This document shows, piece after piece, positions 61,159 through 64,000 of a DNA stretch of 64,000 nt; position 1 is the stretch's first letter, and every line of letters starts with the position of its first letter. The notes beneath the pieces were generated by a model. That model searched no databases, was not told the origin of the DNA, and saw only the letters and a list, made by a program, of their open reading frames with translations. Source of the DNA: Bog-473 sp963783965 (GTDB taxonomy: Bacteria > Actinomycetota > Acidimicrobiia > Acidimicrobiales > RAAP-2); the NCBI GenBank assembly GCA_963783965.1, contig CAWAPQ010000014.1, forward strand, positions 1 to 64,000, written 5' to 3'. Both the position numbers and the translations under genes were made by a program.

Positions 61159-62377
61159 GGCCGCTCCCCCTCCACGCAGCGACCTGTTCGTCGGTGAACC
61201 CGAGGCCGTCGACGTACACCTCACGATTGTGCTCACCCAGTGTCGGGGCGGGACTGCGCAGACGCACCATCGGCGGGCTCGAGTGACACCACCTCCAGGG
61301 GATCGCCACCGGCGTCTCCCCCACGTCGCCGGCGGTGGCAAAGAGCTCTCGGGCGAGCGGTTGCTCGTCACGGACGAAGTCGGCAGGACCGTTCACCGGA
61401 GCGCAGGGAAGGCCGGCAGCCTGCCCCTTTTCGAAGAGCTCGTACCGACCTCGATCCTTCACCAGACCTGCGATCACCTCCTGCAGGCCATCGAAGATCT
61501 CCCGGCGCAGCCGGGGATCAGCCAATGAGGGCTCCGAGAGCTCGTGGGGATGGTCCAACATGGTGAGGAACGCCTCCCAATGGTGTCGCTGGTGAGCCGA
61601 AATGCGGAGAAGGCCATCGCGGCATTCCCACCGGCCCGACGGTGGAATTCCGATCTCCACCGAACGGCCCCATTCGTTGATGGCACCGACATCGAAGCGC
61701 TCGACAAGGAAGTCCTTGCCGGCGGCGAGATCGTGCACGGAGAAGTCCAGGGTCTGGCCGCCGAAACGGCCGTGCCCGAAGAGCGCCGAGACGATGCCGA
61801 AGGCGGCATGGATGCCGGCCTCGTCCCAAGCAAGTTGACCGGGTGCAGCCAGCGGAGGGCCGTCACCATGACCGGCCCAGTGCATCCCACCACCCATGGC
61901 GAAGGACACGAAGGGAGTGGACCGCAGGTCGCGTAGGGGTCCGACGAGTCCGAACGGGGTAATGGAGGCCACGATGGTCTCGGGCCCCGCCCACTCGAGT
62001 CGGCGCGCATCCCGGTCGAACCCCGCGACAGGAGCCCGCCCTGTCGGTGATGCCACCACGACGTCGGCAGCGACACCGAGAGCCTCGAGGACCATCACAG
62101 CGTCGTCGCGCGAGACGTCCAATGTCACGCCGCGCTTGTTGGCGTGATACGAGGCGAACACAGCGCTCATGACCACGTCGCCGTCACCGCCAATGAGCGG
62201 CGGCAGCCGCCGCATCGGATCACCCCCCGGTGGTTCTACCTTAATGACGTCAGCACCGAGATCCGCCAGGAGTTTCGTGCAGTAGCTGCCGATCCCTCCG
62301 CTCAGGTCCAGTACCCGGCGCCCATGGAGGGGGCACGATCCGTCGCCTGCGCGGCCAGTGGGCGGGTCAGCCTTCAT
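61151..62377 (-). CDS. CaiB/BaiF (family III) CoA-transferase, partner
   Basis: A 408-aa CoA-transferase: GRRVLDLSGGIGSYCTKLL, ADLGADVIKVEPPGGDP, ASITPFGLVGPLRDL and the tail LPCAPVNGPADFV. In the stretch where an active-site aspartate is expected the sequence is LDFSVHDLAAGKDFLV, different from the neighbour, so one of the two may be a non-catalytic partner. The ATG at 62377 follows GGCGAAGG. It is 76 nt after the acyl-CoA dehydrogenase gene in the same direction. Confidence 0.83.
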   Translation of the reverse strand: MKADPPTGRAGDGSCPLHGRRVLDLSGGIGSYCTKLLADLGADVIKVEPPGGDPMRRLPPLIGGDGDVVMSAVFASYHANKRGVTLDVSRDDAVMVLEALGVAADVVVASPTGRAPVAGFDRDARRLEWAGPETIVASITPFGLVGPLRDLRSTPFVSFAMGGGMHWAGHGDGPPLAAPGQLAWDEAGIHAAFGIVSALFGHGRFGGQTLDFSVHDLAAGKDFLVERFDVGAINEWGRSVEIGIPPSGRWECRDGLLRISAHQRHHWEAFLTMLDHPHELSEPSLADPRLRREIFDGLQEVIAGLVKDRGRYELFEKGQAAGLPCAPVNGPADFVRDEQPLARELFATAGDVGETPVAIPWRWCHSSPPMVRLRSPAPTLGEHNREVYVDGLGFTDEQVAAWRGSGLA

Positions 62378-62453
62378 CCGCGCCTTCGCCCCCAGGTCGC
62401 CCTCCCCGCGAAATGCGTGTCGCGTGCGTGGCCGGCATGACCGGTCTGGCGCC

Positions 62454-63680
62454 TCAGTTGTGCGGGACCTGGTTGAAGGGAACGTCACGGTCGACCGCAG
62501 GCTCCCGAGGCAGCCCGAGCACGCGCTCACTTACGTTGTTCCGTTGGATCTCATCGGTCCCTCCGGCAATCGACACCCGCCGGGAGTTGAGGAGCTGATA
62601 GGACCAGTCGCCCCCACTCGGGTCTCCGGCGCCCCACGTGACCCCCTCGGCACCGGACAGGGCCAAGGCCACCTCCGCCCGCCGCTGTATCACGATGTCC
62701 TCGCCAAGCTTGAGGAGGCCGCCGTAGCCATCGGGAAGCCTCCCGTCAGCCATGGCGTCGGAAATCCGTGCGGACGCCAGCTTCTGCACGATCGAAACGA
62801 CGTGCATGGTGACGACCTGGCGCCGCACCCCGGGATCCCCACTGAGGCCCTTCCTCTTGACCAGGGAGACCAAGGCATCCGACTGCTCGTCGAACGCGGC
62901 GCTCGCACCACCCCGTCCCACCCAGGCGTGCTCAATCTCGAGGAGACCACGGGCGACCCGCCACCCTTCGTTCTCTTCGCCGAGCAGATTCGCAGCCGGG
63001 ACGACGCAGTCCGTGAAGAACTCCTCACTGAAGTCAGCTCCGCCATCGATCTGCTTGATCCGGCGGAAGTCGATGCCGGGGATCTTCAAATCGATGATCA
63101 GCACAGAGATGCCCTTGTGTTTGGGGACATCCCACCGGGTACGGACCGGGCAGAGTGCAAAGTCGGACAAATGGGCGCTGCTGCTCCAAGTCTTCTGGCC
63201 GTTCACGATGAACGAATCGCCGTCGCGGGTCGCGCTGGTCAGGAGACCGGCCAGGTCCGAACCGCCACTCGGCTCGGAGAAGAACTGCAGCCACAGCTCC
63301 TTGCCAGCGAGGATGTTCGGGACATACCTGAGCTTCTGCTCGTGGTTCCCGTATTGCACGAGCGTGGCACCAAGAATGTTGATCGAGACACCAAAATTCG
63401 TCGGAGGCATGTCGTAGCCGGCCGCCTCCTCGTTGAACACACGCTCATGCTCGAGCGTCTGTCCCTGGCCCCCGTACTCGATTGGGAACGTAATGCCGGC
63501 GTATCCCGCGTCGAAGAGCTGCTGTTGCAGCGCCTTGAATTCCTCAAGTCGCTCAACCCTCTCATCGTCGAAATACTTCCCGTCAACCGTGTCGCGACGG
63601 GCAACGTTCTCGGCCAGCCACCTCCGAGCCCTCTGGCGGTACTCTCCCAACTCCGGGGTTTCCGAGTACTCTTTCGTCAC
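62454..63680 (-). CDS. Acyl-CoA dehydrogenase
   Basis: A 408-aa flavoprotein: LQFFSEPSGGSDLAGLLTSA (flavin signature), SFIVNGQKTWSSSAHLSDFA, the substrate-side HAWVGRGGASAAFDEQSD, and the end GTDEIQRNNVSERVLGLPRE. It is a full-length member and needs no partner to be complete. It precedes two coupled CoA-transferase genes and an amidohydrolase, giving the sequence activation, oxidation and hydrolysis in one operon. Start ATG at 63680. Confidence 0.88.
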   Translation of the reverse strand: MTKEYSETPELGEYRQRARRWLAENVARRDTVDGKYFDDERVERLEEFKALQQQLFDAGYAGITFPIEYGGQGQTLEHERVFNEEAAGYDMPPTNFGVSINILGATLVQYGNHEQKLRYVPNILAGKELWLQFFSEPSGGSDLAGLLTSATRDGDSFIVNGQKTWSSSAHLSDFALCPVRTRWDVPKHKGISVLIIDLKIPGIDFRRIKQIDGGADFSEEFFTDCVVPAANLLGEENEGWRVARGLLEIEHAWVGRGGASAAFDEQSDALVSLVKRKGLSGDPGVRRQVVTMHVVSIVQKLASARISDAMADGRLPDGYGGLLKLGEDIVIQRRAEVALALSGAEGVTWGAGDPSGGDWSYQLLNSRRVSIAGGTDEIQRNNVSERVLGLPREPAVDRDVPFNQVPHN

Positions 63681-63762
63681 ATCGCCACACGCGGCCTTTC
63701 CTCTTCTCGGCCTTTGAGGAGACTCGCGTAGATGGTACTGATTTCGTCGTCGGCCTGATGCG

Positions 63763-64000
63763 TCATCGTGCAGGGGTCACCGCGGTCCCCGGGAAGGCGA
63801 GAGCCTGGCCCGCGAGCATCACTTCGAGTCCTCCGATGACCGCGTCAACGCCGAACGTGACGTAGTCGCGGGCCCTGAGGCCCTCGAAATGGTGCGTGTC
63901 GGCGTTCCGGCCCAGGTGTGCGTCGACGCTGATGCGGCCATGGATATACGTCGTGGCGAACGACCAGGCCAGCCGGGAGGAGTCGGGAAGGAAACCTGCA
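63763..64000 (-). CDS. C-terminal end of an unrecognised protein (cut by window edge)
   Basis: The last 79 residues of a leftward gene run into the edge of the window. They read AGFLPDSSRLAWSFATTYIH at the edge and end FPGTAVTPAR, with stop TGA at 63763. Conserved-looking elements are HGRISVDAHLGRN and DTHHFEGLRARDYVTFG. I do not recognise the family. The gene lies 82 bp upstream of the dehydrogenase and is likely the next member of the same operon. Confidence 0.5.
   Translation of the reverse strand, partial: AGFLPDSSRLAWSFATTYIHGRISVDAHLGRNADTHHFEGLRARDYVTFGVDAVIGGLEVMLAGQALAFPGTAVTPAR

Noticed and set aside
1..64000. CRISPR array, prophage, rRNA operon or integrase gene
   Set aside because: No regularly spaced repeats, no phage structural genes, no rRNA sequence and no integrase-like frame were seen.

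Overview
The window is GC-rich bacterial chromosome, most likely from an actinobacterium. The signs are frequent GTG/TTG starts, a leaderless-looking promoter, an actinobacterial-type MobF relaxase relic, and a dense cluster of CoA-thioester catabolism genes of the kind seen in Mycobacteriales and Acidimicrobiia. The lineage is inference; no rRNA or other clade marker lies in the window.

Left flank (1-3.5 kb): the relic of an integrated conjugative element. It holds a heavily frameshifted MobF relaxase/helicase C-terminus and an intact XRE regulator overlapping a nucleotidyltransferase (a toxin-antitoxin-like pair). It ends in the 3' portion of a tRNA-Lys(CUU) gene with no 5' half, a typical distal attachment scar. 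This predicts an intact tRNA-Lys to the left of the window.

Housekeeping/resistance stretch (3.5-14.4 kb): an MFS exporter-MerR operon behind a perfect 10-bp-arm palindrome, a UvrD-type helicase with an HRDC-like end, a metallo-beta-lactamase-fold hydrolase, a GntR regulator, two decayed genes, and a divergent MFS exporter/MarR pair with a MarR-like operator.

Catabolic island (14.4-64 kb): about forty genes for activating and beta-oxidising branched or cyclic acids. There are three acyl-CoA ligases and three family III CoA-transferase genes (one with two domains). Six acyl-CoA dehydrogenase genes include short/long neighbours that look like heteromeric pairs. Two enoyl-CoA hydratases, five dehydrogenases/reductases, a DUF35-thiolase fusion resembling the Ltp2 aldolase system, and a TauD-type dioxygenase are also present. 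Four PF04909-type amidohydrolases and a D-aminoacylase-type amidohydrolase could cut ring or amide bonds. A compact sub-operon (32.6-37.2 kb) combines two MmgE/PrpD proteins with a LeuC/LeuD-type hydro-lyase, enough for a dehydration/rehydration isomerisation like that of the methylcitrate cycle, but on an unknown substrate and without a synthase. The substrate of the island is unknown; a steroid- or terpenoid-like acid is the best guess from the family mix.

Regulation: a 16-bp palindrome, TGTCAG-N4-CTGACA (two exact copies, two variants), lies upstream of four transcription units between 39.8 and 48.4 kb. These include the intergenic region between a ParB-like regulator and a TetR regulator, so a local regulon is likely, with the TetR protein the first candidate.

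Integrity: five catabolic genes are broken by a single-base frame change while otherwise well preserved (near 16.06, 26.08, 35.41, 39.44 and 41.40 kb). They are either assembly indels or very recent mutations. An IS110-family element (57.1-58.6 kb) separates the two-domain CoA-transferase from the co-oriented genes to its right.
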